NCBI GenBank assembly: GCA_015056545.1
Contig: SVGE01000004.1
Span: forward strand, 100,721-164,720
Source: Clostridiales bacterium
GTDB taxonomy: Bacteria > Bacillota > Clostridia > TANB77 > SIG350
Direction: 5' to 3'
DNA length: 64,000 bases
Shown here: one piece after another, positions 25,828-34,056 of the stretch
How the letters are laid out: each line of letters begins with the position of its first letter
Position numbering within the stretch: the stretch's first letter is position 1
Notes under the pieces: model-generated
The model's input: only the letters and a program-made list of their open reading frames with translations
What the model was told of the DNA's origin: nothing
The model's database searches: none
Position numbers and translations under genes: made by a program

Positions 25828-25858
25828 AAGAATGAGTGAAATTCACCCATTCTTTGTT
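25828..25858. terminator. Bidirectional terminator
   Basis: ACAAAGAATG and CATTCTTTGT enclose a second stem GTGAA/TTCAC; it is shared by the convergent small-gene operon and topB. Confidence 0.85.
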
Positions 25859-25859
25859 T

Positions 25860-27773
25860 TTATCTTAATACTAATTTATCTATCTTTGAACTAATATATT
25901 TTTCTAGTTTCTGCATAAATTCATCTGAATTAATTTCTTTTTTAGCTACCATTTCTAATCCCTTTTCCCAACTAGCAGTAAGTTTAGGATTAAGCATATC
26001 TGGCATTGAATTATTTACAACATCATATATAACTTCACCTTTATCTGTTGGTGTAATTATTTGTGTTTTAGAATTAATACTTATATAACTTATTTTTTCT
26101 AGTTTTTTAATTATTTCAGCTCTTGTTGCACTAGTACCAATTCCCGCTCCTTTAATCTGTTCCCTTAATTCCTCATCTTCAATAAGTTTCCCTGCATTTT
26201 CCATTGCAAGGATAATTGAACCTGAATTATATCTTGTTGGTGGAGATGTTTCTGATTCTTTTGTTTCAAAATTTATTATATTAACTGTATCTCCCTTTTT
26301 TAGATTATTTAATATTTCTAAATTAGTTTCTTCATTTTCTTCATCTTGATTTATTTTATTTTTCTTAACTATTTCTAAATATCCCATATTTATGCATACC
26401 TTATTAGATAAATAAAATGTTTCATTATCTATATTTATAGTTATATTAATTTTATTAAATTCAGCTGGTGGATAAAATATACTTAAAAATCTAATAACAA
26501 TTAGCTTATATATATCTTTATGTAACTGAGGTAATTTTTCATAATTTTCAAATCCTTGCCCTGTTGGAATTATTGCATAATGGTCTGTTATCTTACTATC
26601 ATTAACATATTTAGTCTTTAATAAATTAGTAGAATATTTTTCACTAATCATTTTATTAATTATTTCTTGTACAGTTTCATCTTTAAAATTTTTAGCTAGT
26701 CCATTTAAATTTTTAGTTATTTCTTTTGCAACAGCAGAAGATAATACTCTTGCATCTGTTCTTGGATATGTAACTAATTTTTTCTCATATAAATTTTGTA
26801 TAACCTCTAATGTTTCATCAGGTTTTATTTTAAATCTTTTAGTACATTCATTTTGTATTTCTGCTAAATTAAAAAGTAATGGTGCATTTTCTTTTTGTTT
26901 TGTTTTCTTAACTTCAGTAATTACAGCTTGTTTATCTTTCATTGCAAAAATAGCATTTTTAGCATCATCTAAGTTTTTAAAGCCTGTTTCATTATATAGT
27001 TTTGGTGATTCAAAATACTCAGACTTTTCATTAACTTTCCATTCAGCTTTAAATGGCGTTTCATTTTCTCCAAACTCACCAATTATTTTATAATATTTAT
27101 CTTTAACAAAATTTCTAATTTCTCTTTCTCTAGAAACAACCATTCCTAAAACACATGTCATTACTCTACCAACAGATATACATATTTTTTCTTCATTAAT
27201 TTGACTTGCTACTCTTTTTCCATATATTATTGATAGTAATCTAGAAAAGTTAATACCTATTAAATAATCTTCTTTTGCTCTTAAATATGCTGAAGCAGAT
27301 AAACTATCATATTCAGATAAATCTTTTGCTTCATTTATACCTCTTTTTATTTCATCTTCTGTTTGTGAATCAATCCATACTCTTTTTTTAGTTTTTCCTT
27401 CAACACCAATCATTTGATCAACTAATCTATATATATATTCTCCTTCTCTTCCTGAGTCTGTACATACATATATTTTTTCAACATCATCACGCAATAATAT
27501 TGCTTTAATTATATTAAATTGATTTTCTACAGCTGGAATAATCTCATACTTATATTCTTTAGGCATAAATGGCAATGTATCTAATCTCCAAAATTTAAGT
27601 TTTTCATCATATTTTTCAGGATATGACATTGTAACTAAATGACCAACACACCATGTTATTATCCATTCATCTGATTCCATATATCCATTTTTTCTATTTG
27701 CATTTATTTTTAGCACCTTTGCAAATTCCATTGCAACAGATGGTTTTTCTGTTATTAATACACTTTTTCCCAC
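25860..27773 (-). CDS. topB: DNA topoisomerase III (type IA)
   Basis: This 637-residue enzyme passes single strands through a transient 5'-phosphotyrosine break. The Toprim domain has VLITEKPSVAMEFAKVL and the acidic motif CTDSGREGEYIYRLV (about residues 103-117). The active-site tyrosine is in KKLVTYPRTDARVL (about residue 335). PPTRYNSGSIILAME and GIGTSATRAEIIKKL complete the core. No C-terminal zinc fingers are seen. The start is GTG after AAGGAGATTTAC. Chromosomal TopB copies resembling plasmid or ICE enzymes are common in clostridia; here it is among accessory hypotheticals. Confidence 0.94.
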   Translation of the reverse strand: MGKSVLITEKPSVAMEFAKVLKINANRKNGYMESDEWIITWCVGHLVTMSYPEKYDEKLKFWRLDTLPFMPKEYKYEIIPAVENQFNIIKAILLRDDVEKIYVCTDSGREGEYIYRLVDQMIGVEGKTKKRVWIDSQTEDEIKRGINEAKDLSEYDSLSASAYLRAKEDYLIGINFSRLLSIIYGKRVASQINEEKICISVGRVMTCVLGMVVSREREIRNFVKDKYYKIIGEFGENETPFKAEWKVNEKSEYFESPKLYNETGFKNLDDAKNAIFAMKDKQAVITEVKKTKQKENAPLLFNLAEIQNECTKRFKIKPDETLEVIQNLYEKKLVTYPRTDARVLSSAVAKEITKNLNGLAKNFKDETVQEIINKMISEKYSTNLLKTKYVNDSKITDHYAIIPTGQGFENYEKLPQLHKDIYKLIVIRFLSIFYPPAEFNKINITINIDNETFYLSNKVCINMGYLEIVKKNKINQDEENEETNLEILNNLKKGDTVNIINFETKESETSPPTRYNSGSIILAMENAGKLIEDEELREQIKGAGIGTSATRAEIIKKLEKISYISINSKTQIITPTDKGEVIYDVVNNSMPDMLNPKLTASWEKGLEMVAKKEINSDEFMQKLEKYISSKIDKLVLR

Positions 27774-27854
27774 GTAAATCTCCTTAATAAAAATATAATG
27801 TATTTTAGTATTTTTTATTTTATCATAAGCAATTTTTTTTTACAATCAAAAAAT

Positions 27855-27900
27855 CAAAAAAGAATGTAATAAGATATTTATCCTATATACATTCTTTTTT
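27855..27900 (-). terminator. Intrinsic terminator of the small paralogue operon
   Basis: AAAAAAGAATGTA and TACATTCTTTTTT pair around an AT-rich loop, downstream of the gene ending at 27925. Confidence 0.85.
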
Positions 27901-27924
27901 ATTAACTAATTATTAAATTTCTTT

Positions 27925-28299
27925 TTATGTTGTTAAAGTAATATCAAGGCAATAATTACCTGCTTCATAACGTGTTTCCGCTTCATACCCTTCTATTGAG
28001 TTAAAAATTTTTTTAATATTTTTAACTACAACATAAAAATTATTTTTTTCTACCCATTTAGGACGATATGAAGAATATTGTAAGATATTTAATTTACTCC
28101 CATCATATACACTTTTTACTTCATAAACAAGTTTATTCTCTTTTATTACACTACATTTTCTAGAAATTTGACTTTTGAAAAAGCTTAATATTTCTTCCAT
28201 TACCTCTTGTATTTCTTTTTCAATAAGAAACGGACTTTCTATTCCTCTATCCTGTTTTATTATTTCTTGTGCAATTTTTATATAATCTTTTTCAGGCAT
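27925..28299 (-). CDS. Hypothetical protein, small paralogous family member 1
   Basis: A protein of about 124 residues. The ATG at 28297-28299 follows AAGGAGATAAATA; a longer GTG frame would begin inside the previous gene. It shares a C-terminal pattern with the proteins at 28301-28717, 29285-29674 and 29686-30099: a helix ending in IFNS(I/M)xGYxAE followed by a strand (LDITLTT). Its N-terminal half is the most divergent of the four and lacks the RLFFWLLDKI-type helix. No known family; cytoplasmic by composition. Confidence 0.65.
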   Translation of the reverse strand: MPEKDYIKIAQEIIKQDRGIESPFLIEKEIQEVMEEILSFFKSQISRKCSVIKENKLVYEVKSVYDGSKLNILQYSSYRPKWVEKNNFYVVVKNIKKIFNSIEGYEAETRYEAGNYCLDITLTT

Positions 28300-28300
28300 A

Positions 28301-28717
28301 TTATTTATCTCCTTCACATTCTTTTATATTTAAAGACACCTTTAATACTATATCTCCATATTGTATAGTTTCGAAATACTCAGCTTTAAATCCAACGATA
28401 TTATTAAATAAATTTCCTACTTCTTTAATAATATTTCTAAAAATTTGTCCTTTTACAAAATATTCCTTGTATATTTCACCTCTGCACTCTAAATTGCTTT
28501 CATTTGCTGCAAAATAATTTCTTAATTCAGCTATATATATATATTCTTCTTCTGTTGTTTTTAATTTAGTAGATAAAATATCTTTTGCTATTTTATCTAC
28601 AATCCATAAAAATAGTCTTTGCCTTTCCTGTTCTTTTTTATTTTGCTTATTCTTCTTTTTAGCTTCTGCCATACCAATTAGAGTATTTGCCGCTGATAAA
28701 TAATATTCTTTTTTCAT
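28301..28717 (-). CDS. Hypothetical protein, small paralogous family member 2
   Basis: A protein of about 138 residues starting at 28717, where AGGTGAAAGAT precedes ATG; the longer frame's GTG lies inside that site. It begins MKKEYYLSAANTLIGMAEA, then a charged helix and ERQRLFLWIVDKIAKDIL, then IYIAELRNYFAANESNLECR, and ends NIIKEVGNLFNNIVGFKAEYF with a terminal strand. It is clearly paralogous to the protein at 29686-30099 (shared SAANTLIGMAEA/NAGAIIFEMAEA and ERQRLF). Function unknown. Confidence 0.7.
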   Translation of the reverse strand: MKKEYYLSAANTLIGMAEAKKKNKQNKKEQERQRLFLWIVDKIAKDILSTKLKTTEEEYIYIAELRNYFAANESNLECRGEIYKEYFVKGQIFRNIIKEVGNLFNNIVGFKAEYFETIQYGDIVLKVSLNIKECEGDK

Positions 28718-28764
28718 ATCTTTCACCTATATTATAAATAATTTATTCTACCATCTCTAACATA

Positions 28765-29139
28765 TTATTTTTCCCTTTCATTAATTTTATTATTTCTTCT
28801 GGGAGGTCTGCAACCATTATGAGGTATTGGCGTTTTATCTATGATATACTTTATTTCTAATCCAAACCCTTGTAATGTTTTTATGGCTTTTTCTCTTGTA
28901 TTTCCATAGCCCATAACATAAATAATTATTTGCTCTATATCATTTTCTACAAGCTTACTACCAACACTTTCTGCAATTTTTTCAACAGTTTCTATACTTG
29001 TTTTATCTGAACCTTTTGCTCCAATATCTTTTGCACTAACAAATGCTAATATATTTCCATCTGTATCTTTAGCATTAATTATTGTATTATTATTTGCACA
29101 CCGAATTATAACACTAGCAACTTTTCCTTCATTATTCAT
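28765..29139 (-). CDS. Divergent stand-alone ribosomal protein uS11 homologue
   Basis: This 124-residue protein aligns by eye along its length with ribosomal protein S11 (RpsK). Shared features are ASVIIRCANNNTIINAKD (S11: A.I.A.FNNTIVTITD), TDGNILAFVSAKDIGAKGSDK, a helix, IIYVMGYGNTREKAIKTLQGFGLEI, and the hallmark TPIPHNGCRPPRR. The basic rRNA-binding N-terminus is missing and the tail is longer (NNKINEREK). It lies outside any ribosomal operon, flanked by small paralogous hypotheticals, with its own promoter. The normal rpsK is presumably elsewhere. The start at 29139 follows GGGAG. Confidence 0.85.
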   Translation of the reverse strand: MNNEGKVASVIIRCANNNTIINAKDTDGNILAFVSAKDIGAKGSDKTSIETVEKIAESVGSKLVENDIEQIIIYVMGYGNTREKAIKTLQGFGLEIKYIIDKTPIPHNGCRPPRRNNKINEREK

Positions 29140-29213
29140 ACTAATCTCCCTTTCATAATATTTTCCCATTTAGCAAAATAGCTTAATATATTCTAATATT
29201 TACAGATTTTAGT

Positions 29214-29242
29214 ATTTTATCATAAAAATATATTAAAGTCAA
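29214..29242 (-). promoter_or_regulatory. Promoter of the uS11 homologue
   Basis: Minus strand TTGACT (29237-29242), a 17-base spacer and TAAAAT (29214-29219), about 75 bases before the start codon. The leader holds AGCTATTTTGCT and then AATGGGAAA, the latter also in the leader of the gene starting at 30099. Confidence 0.7.
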
Positions 29243-29279
29243 AAAAATAACAAGATAAAATATATCCTGTTACTTTTTG
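29241..29279 (-). terminator. Terminator after the 29285-29674 gene
   Basis: In the minus direction AAAAAGTAACAgGATA pairs with ATCtTGTTAtTTTTT, ending in a U-run. It abuts the promoter of the next gene. Confidence 0.75.
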
Positions 29280-29284
29280 TTTAA

Positions 29285-29674
29285 TTAATTATCAAGAGTT
29301 AAAGAAATATATAATTCTCTTGCTTCATGCTCATTTTCTTCGTTATATATAGCCTTAAACCCTTTTACCATATTAAAAACTGTACATATTTCCTGAAGAA
29401 TTATATAAAAATCAGAATAACTACTTACATAAGTATCTTTTTCACATATAAAAATGAAAAACTCTTCATTAGTCTTTATGCTTTCTTCTATCCGAAGTTC
29501 ATATATTTTTTCTTTACTGTTTCTTTCAGTTAAAATCTTATTTACAAACTTATGAATAATCCAAAAAAACAGTTTTTCTTTTTCCATACTTTTAAATGTA
29601 GGCATCTTTTCAGTATACTCATTAGCTAAAGCCTTTATACCTTCAAGAATAATATTAGATGTTTCACTTCTCAT
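29285..29674 (-). CDS. Hypothetical protein, small paralogous family member 3
   Basis: This 129-residue protein has the family order: an N-terminal helix (NIILEGIKALANEYTEK), MEKEKLFFWIIHKFVNKIL, then an acidic middle (KIYELRIEESIKTNEEFFIF), and the C-terminal ILQEICTVFNMVKGFKAIYNEE with a final LYISLTLDN strand. It follows the 29686-30099 gene by 11 bases with AAGGAGAAAAAAC before ATG, so the two form an operon. Function unknown. Confidence 0.7.
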   Translation of the reverse strand: MRSETSNIILEGIKALANEYTEKMPTFKSMEKEKLFFWIIHKFVNKILTERNSKEKIYELRIEESIKTNEEFFIFICEKDTYVSSYSDFYIILQEICTVFNMVKGFKAIYNEENEHEARELYISLTLDN

Positions 29675-29685
29675 GTTTTTTCTCC

Positions 29686-30099
29686 TTATGCTTTCTTTTC
29701 TACTTTCATATAAACTTTTAAAATAGGTGTGCTTTTTCTACCATATGGATTATATTCCGCACTATATCCCTTCATACTGTTAAAAATATCTGCAACTTTT
29801 TTAACAATTTCTCTGAATTCTTTATTAATAGTAACTAAATACGGATTATAATGATCTGCTTCACAGTTAAGTGTACTCCAATTATTATTTACTGTCCAAT
29901 CATGTACTTCTAACTTATATATACTTTCTTCACTACTACCAGTATATTGTTTATAGTGTACATCTCTTCTAATTTTATCTAAAAGCCAAAAAAACAATCT
30001 TTGTGTTTCTCTTTCTTCCTTAGTTTGCTGTTCGTTCTCCATAGCTTCTGCCATTTCGAATATTATCGCTCCTGCATTCAAATAAACTTCTTTTCTCAT
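29686..30099 (-). CDS. Hypothetical protein, small paralogous family member 4
   Basis: This 137-residue protein is the best representative of the local family: VYLNAGAIIFEMAEAMEN, ERETQRLFFWLLDKIRRDV, SIYKLEVHDWTVNNNWSTL, then EFREIVKKVADIFNSMKGYSAEYN and ILKVYMKVEK. It is the first gene of the pair with 29285-29674. AAAGGAGATGTAATGT precedes the ATG. A long 5' leader with a hairpin lies between it and its promoter. Confidence 0.7.
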   Translation of the reverse strand: MRKEVYLNAGAIIFEMAEAMENEQQTKEERETQRLFFWLLDKIRRDVHYKQYTGSSEESIYKLEVHDWTVNNNWSTLNCEADHYNPYLVTINKEFREIVKKVADIFNSMKGYSAEYNPYGRKSTPILKVYMKVEKKA

Positions 30100-30174
30100 A
30101 CATTACATCTCCTTTAAAAATTTCCCATTGAATAAAAAAGTTCAATGTATTCATTATATTATATTTTCTGAAAG

Positions 30175-30203
30175 ATTATATCACAAACTTATGTCAACTT
30201 CAA
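30175..30203 (-). promoter_or_regulatory. Promoter of the 29686-30099 operon
   Basis: Minus strand TTGAAG (30198-30203), a 17-base spacer and TATAAT (30175-30180). The leader includes CATTGAA...TTCAATG (30126-30148), a 7-bp hairpin followed by GGGAAA. Confidence 0.65.
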
Positions 30204-30274
30204 TACTTTTATTCTTCATTTTATTGACAACATCTCTTTCTATAAGTATAATTTACATATTAGGAGGAAAACTT

Positions 30275-30676
30275 ATGGAATATAATGAATTATTAGATTG
30301 GTATAAAGATGAAAGAAAAATAGATAAATTAAAAGAAAGTTTTAAAGTATATATAAAAAATTCAGAAAGCGAAGAAATTGCAAAAATTAATATAGATAAT
30401 GTATGCAATTTTTTAAATGATAATTATGAAAATATATGTAATATTGTTACAGATAAAATGTTAAACGAAAAAAATGAAAATTGGTTAGATGATGATGAAG
30501 AACCTTTAACTAGAGACTATTTCATAAAAATATTGAACAAAATAGATAGTATTTCAATTAATAATGATTTAACAACAAATATATATTTTGATGATAATAA
30601 CCTATTCTGGGGGACATTAATTGAAGTTAATTTAAATAAAGATTTACATATAACTAATGTTGGATTAGTAAAATAA
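30275..30676 (+). CDS. Hypothetical acidic protein (133 aa)
   Basis: The ATG at 30275 is chosen for AGGAGGAAAACTT; the 49 upstream in-frame codons lack a ribosome site. The protein is acidic (DNYENICNIVTDKMLNEKNENWLDDDEEP) and ends ...NNLFWGTLIEVNLNKDLHITNVGLVK. The closing F-W-G-x-x-I-E-V...I-T-N-V-G-L pattern resembles the DUF2262-type proteins found beside toxins and as single-gene immunity-like proteins, but I cannot confirm that. It lies 7 bases before the RluA-family gene, so they may be cotranscribed. Confidence 0.65.
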   Translation: MEYNELLDWYKDERKIDKLKESFKVYIKNSESEEIAKINIDNVCNFLNDNYENICNIVTDKMLNEKNENWLDDDEEPLTRDYFIKILNKIDSISINNDLTTNIYFDDNNLFWGTLIEVNLNKDLHITNVGLVK

Positions 30677-30683
30677 GGATATT

Positions 30684-31580
30684 ATGAAAATAGAATTTAA
30701 AGTAGAAAATAATTTAAGTGGTATTAGTATAAAACAATATTTAATAAATAATTTAAACATGTCTAAAAGGCTTATTATCAAACTAAAAAAAAATCAAAAT
30801 ATTTTATGTAATAAAATTCCTGTATATGTTAATTACATAATGAAAACAAATGATATTATTACAATTAATTTAGAATTTAATGAGGAAAATAATATTGTTC
30901 CTTTTGATTCCAATTTAAATATTTTATATGAAGATGAAAGTTTTTTAATAGTAGATAAACCAGCTAACTTACCAACACATCCTAGTGCTTATCATTATGA
31001 TAATACACTTTCAAATATTGTTAGAAATTATTATATGAAAAATAATATTGATACATTAATAAGACCTGTTAATAGATTAGATAAAAATACATCTGGAATA
31101 GTTGTATTTGCTAAAAATCAATATGTACAAGAACAATTAATAGAGCAAATGAAACAAAATATTTTTAAGAAAGAATATATTTGTATAATAAATGGACATT
31201 TAAAAAAAGAAAGTGGAATAATTAATTTACCAATAGCTAGAGAAAAAGAAAGCATTATAAAAAGATGCATTAGTGATGATGGTGATACTGCTATTACTGA
31301 GTATACTGTTATTAAAAGATTTTATATAAATGATATTTCAATGTCATTAGTTAAAGTTAATTTATTAACTGGAAGAACACATCAAATAAGAGTACATTTT
31401 AGTCATATAGGTTATCATTTAATTGGTGATAGTTTATATGGAACAGAATCAGATTTAATTGATAGACAAGCTCTGCATTGCGTAAAACTTTCTTTCATTC
31501 ATCCAATAACCAAAAAAGAATTAATTATTAACTCTGATATTCCTAAAGATATACAAAATATATTAAAAGCTGGTAATTAA
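30684..31580 (+). CDS. RluA-family pseudouridine synthase
   Basis: This 298-residue enzyme isomerises uridines in rRNA or tRNA. The N-terminal S4-like part is KQYLINNLNMSKRLIIKLKK. The catalytic motif RPVNRLDKNTSGIVVFAKN (about residues 130-148) contains the nucleophilic aspartate. LLTGRTHQIRVHFSHIGYHLIGDSLYG is the RluA/RluD family signature. The target base (for example 23S 1911/1915/1917 or 955) cannot be assigned from sequence alone. The ribosome site (AAGGATATT) is moderate. Confidence 0.93.
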   Translation: MKIEFKVENNLSGISIKQYLINNLNMSKRLIIKLKKNQNILCNKIPVYVNYIMKTNDIITINLEFNEENNIVPFDSNLNILYEDESFLIVDKPANLPTHPSAYHYDNTLSNIVRNYYMKNNIDTLIRPVNRLDKNTSGIVVFAKNQYVQEQLIEQMKQNIFKKEYICIINGHLKKESGIINLPIAREKESIIKRCISDDGDTAITEYTVIKRFYINDISMSLVKVNLLTGRTHQIRVHFSHIGYHLIGDSLYGTESDLIDRQALHCVKLSFIHPITKKELIINSDIPKDIQNILKAGN

Positions 31581-31591
31581 ATACCAGCTTT
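31566..31591. terminator. Bidirectional terminator
   Basis: AAAGCTGGTA, loop ATTAAA, TACCAGCTTT. The stem spans the stop codon of the RluA-family gene and lies between the convergent genes. Confidence 0.85.
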
Positions 31592-31594
31592 AAC

Positions 31595-32692
31595 TTATTC
31601 ATATTTTCTATCTATTAAACTATCTACATATAGTGTGTTTACATCTAAATATGCTTTATCACCTATTTTTATATCACTATCTGTTATATCTATTTTTAAA
31701 TCATACATCCCTACTTTTCCAATAACATCATATTGTTTACCATTTATATTAACTTTTAACTTTTCTCTTTTTATATTTTCTTTAAGAAGATTTTTTTCAT
31801 TTCTTAAAAAATCTACAAATCTAAAAGTATCTGTATTTTTACACATATTAAATCCTGCCATATATCCAACTGGTATAATTGCTAATTTAGTTGGTTTCCT
31901 AGTTTTATATGATGATAAATATCCTACAAAATAATTCTTAGGTAATTCTTTTATTTCACTAATTTGACTTTCTATTTTTCCAATTCTTTTTAGTCCCAAC
32001 TCATTACTATTTTGAATTCTTCCTAAAAAAGCTGTTCCTAATCTCACACCATTTAAGTACATATTTGGATTATATATAAATCCAGAAGAATTACATATAT
32101 GTCTTAAATTAAATACATATCCTCTTTTTTCTAACTCTTTTAAAACATTTATAAATCTCTCATATTGCGTTTTAGTAAATTTTGAACTTTTATTATATGC
32201 TAATGAAAAATGTGAATATATACCATCAAAAACTAAATTTTTATTAGTTTTAATAGATAATTCAATTTCATCAATATTTTGATATAAATACCCATATCTA
32301 CCCATACCTGTATCTATTTTTAAATGAACCTTTATATTTTTATTCATGCTTCTAGCAATTTCATTAGCTAACTCTGCAGCTGCTGTTGAACCAATTGTTA
32401 ATATACCTTTATTCTCTATAATATCTGCTATTTCTTGTGAAATACATGTACTAGATAAAACTAATATTTCTTCTTTTATCCCAGCTTTTCTTAATCTAAT
32501 TAATTCATCTATATTAGCAACTGCTAACATTTGTATTCCATTTTCAATGAGAATCTTTGAATATTTAACTAAATCTAAACCATAACCATTTCCTTTTACA
32601 ACAGCTATTATTTTCTCATTATTTTTAAGCATATTTTTTATAACATTTATATTATTAATTAAATCTGCTTTATTTATAATTAATGAATTCAT
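31595..32692 (-). CDS. alr: Alanine racemase-like PLP enzyme (divergent)
   Basis: This 365-residue fold-type III PLP enzyme has IAVVKGNGYGLDLVKYSKIL, where the lysine (about residue 33) binds PLP. The barrel motifs VHLKIDTGMGRYG, FDGIYSHFS and RHICNSSGFI are present, as is the C-terminal beta domain. Two usual Alr motifs differ. The R-x-G-xx-LYG segment reads RLGTAFLGR, and the catalytic-tyrosine loop, usually GYADG or GYGDG, reads GYMAG. The tyrosine remains but the Asp is lost. D-alanine formation is likely, but a different amino acid substrate is possible. Confidence 0.85.
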   Translation of the reverse strand: MNSLIINKADLINNINVIKNMLKNNEKIIAVVKGNGYGLDLVKYSKILIENGIQMLAVANIDELIRLRKAGIKEEILVLSSTCISQEIADIIENKGILTIGSTAAAELANEIARSMNKNIKVHLKIDTGMGRYGYLYQNIDEIELSIKTNKNLVFDGIYSHFSLAYNKSSKFTKTQYERFINVLKELEKRGYVFNLRHICNSSGFIYNPNMYLNGVRLGTAFLGRIQNSNELGLKRIGKIESQISEIKELPKNYFVGYLSSYKTRKPTKLAIIPVGYMAGFNMCKNTDTFRFVDFLRNEKNLLKENIKREKLKVNINGKQYDVIGKVGMYDLKIDITDSDIKIGDKAYLDVNTLYVDSLIDRKYE

Positions 32693-32793
32693 AAATTCTT
32701 CCTTCCATTAAATTTATATATTTATTATTAACATTTCTATAAGAGTTTACTCATATAATGAATAAACTCTTTATTAATATATTTATATAAATA

Positions 32794-33852
32794 TTATTTT
32801 TTTCTTTTTAATTTACTTTTGAAAAATATTAACTTTTTATATACTCTTTCAGTTATTTTATATAATTTATATGTTAGAGGTTTAAATGGTATATATATTT
32901 CACCTAAAAATTCAGTAAATTCAGCTCCAAATCCTTTTTTAAACCTATATAACCCATATTGAGGATGTGATTCATCTAAAACACCTGATACTCCTCTAAA
33001 ATCATATATATCTTTTTTATTCTCTATTGAATATTTTATCATTTCCCATTGAAGTAAATAATTAGGCATTAAATTTCTATGTTCATTACTACTTGCACCA
33101 TATAAATACCATACTTTATTTCCATATATAATATCTATTATTCCAGAAATAGGCTTGTCTTCATAATATGCCATCATTAGTTTAAAATGATTAGGATATA
33201 ACTCATCATACATTTTTTCAAAATATGAAAGTGGTCTTATCATAAAATTGTCTCTTTTTCCAGTAACTTTCATAATATCATGAAAGGCTTTTAAATCTTC
33301 TCTATTTCCTTCTTTTATTACTACACCTTTTTTAGTTGCTAAACGTATATTATATCTTGTTTTTTGATGAAAACTTGCAAATACTTCATCTTCTGTTTTA
33401 TCTTTAATATCTAATCTAAAAACATATCTTGGTTGTATTTCTTCACTAAAGTTTTTAGCATTATCTTTTATTTTAAAACCTAATTCAGAAACTATTTTTC
33501 TAAACTCCATATCATCACTTTTTATATCTGGTTCAATTTTTAAAACAAATGCTTTATTTCTCTTAGCAATTTCTTTTAGCCCTAAAGTTAACTCAGCTAG
33601 TACTTTTTTATCATGTATATCACAAACAGGTCCACGTGCTGAATACATAATATTTCCGAATATAGGGATTTTTCTAATTAATACACTAATTGAACCAATT
33701 ATATCTCCATTGTCATCTTCAACAATTACTACTTCATCTTTCCAACTTGTTTTTACTTTTTGCCATTGAGAAGACTGTTGAAAATTACATCTTTCATGTT
33801 TTTCTAAAAATTCATTATATCTATTTCTATCTTCATCAGTTAATATTTTCAT
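32794..33852 (-). CDS. FemAB-like peptidoglycan bridge aminoacyltransferase
   Basis: This 352-residue protein of the Fem family uses aminoacyl-tRNA to add residues to the lipid II stem peptide. The tandem GNAT-like domains are visible: N-terminal CNFQQSSQWQKVK...GSISVLIRKIPIFGNIMYSARGPVCD, then SFHQKTRYNIRLATKKGVVI, and the C-terminal IIYGNKVWYLYGASSNEHRNLMPNYLLQWEMI and YDFRGVSG segments. Similar one-copy proteins in clostridia add the first bridge residue. It lies about 100 bases upstream of the alanine racemase-like gene, so both may act on cell-wall peptides. Confidence 0.92.
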   Translation of the reverse strand: MKILTDEDRNRYNEFLEKHERCNFQQSSQWQKVKTSWKDEVVIVEDDNGDIIGSISVLIRKIPIFGNIMYSARGPVCDIHDKKVLAELTLGLKEIAKRNKAFVLKIEPDIKSDDMEFRKIVSELGFKIKDNAKNFSEEIQPRYVFRLDIKDKTEDEVFASFHQKTRYNIRLATKKGVVIKEGNREDLKAFHDIMKVTGKRDNFMIRPLSYFEKMYDELYPNHFKLMMAYYEDKPISGIIDIIYGNKVWYLYGASSNEHRNLMPNYLLQWEMIKYSIENKKDIYDFRGVSGVLDESHPQYGLYRFKKGFGAEFTEFLGEIYIPFKPLTYKLYKITERVYKKLIFFKSKLKRKK

Positions 33853-34005
33853 TTATTTCCCTCCAACATTAACTATTTTATATTAATTATATTTATTTTT
33901 CAAGTAGTTAATATATTAATTATATATTTATATAATCTTTCAACAAATTTATATAAAATATAACGAAAAATATATCAAAAAAATAACAAAAAGGTATAGG
34001 AAAAG

Positions 34006-34049
34006 AAAAAAAATCTTAACTCTATTATTAAATAAAATTAAGATTTTTT
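34006..34049 (-). terminator. Terminator after the candidate nuclease gene
   Basis: In the minus direction AAAAAATCTTAA pairs with TTAAGATTTTTTT. The stem ends 7 bases before the stop at 34057. Confidence 0.8.
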
Positions 34050-34056
34050 CTTTTAA

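Noticed and set aside
30128-30274. Extended N-terminus of the 30275-30676 protein with a TM segment
   Set aside because: The extension has no ribosome site and covers the divergent promoter region; AGGAGGAAAACTT supports ATG 30275.
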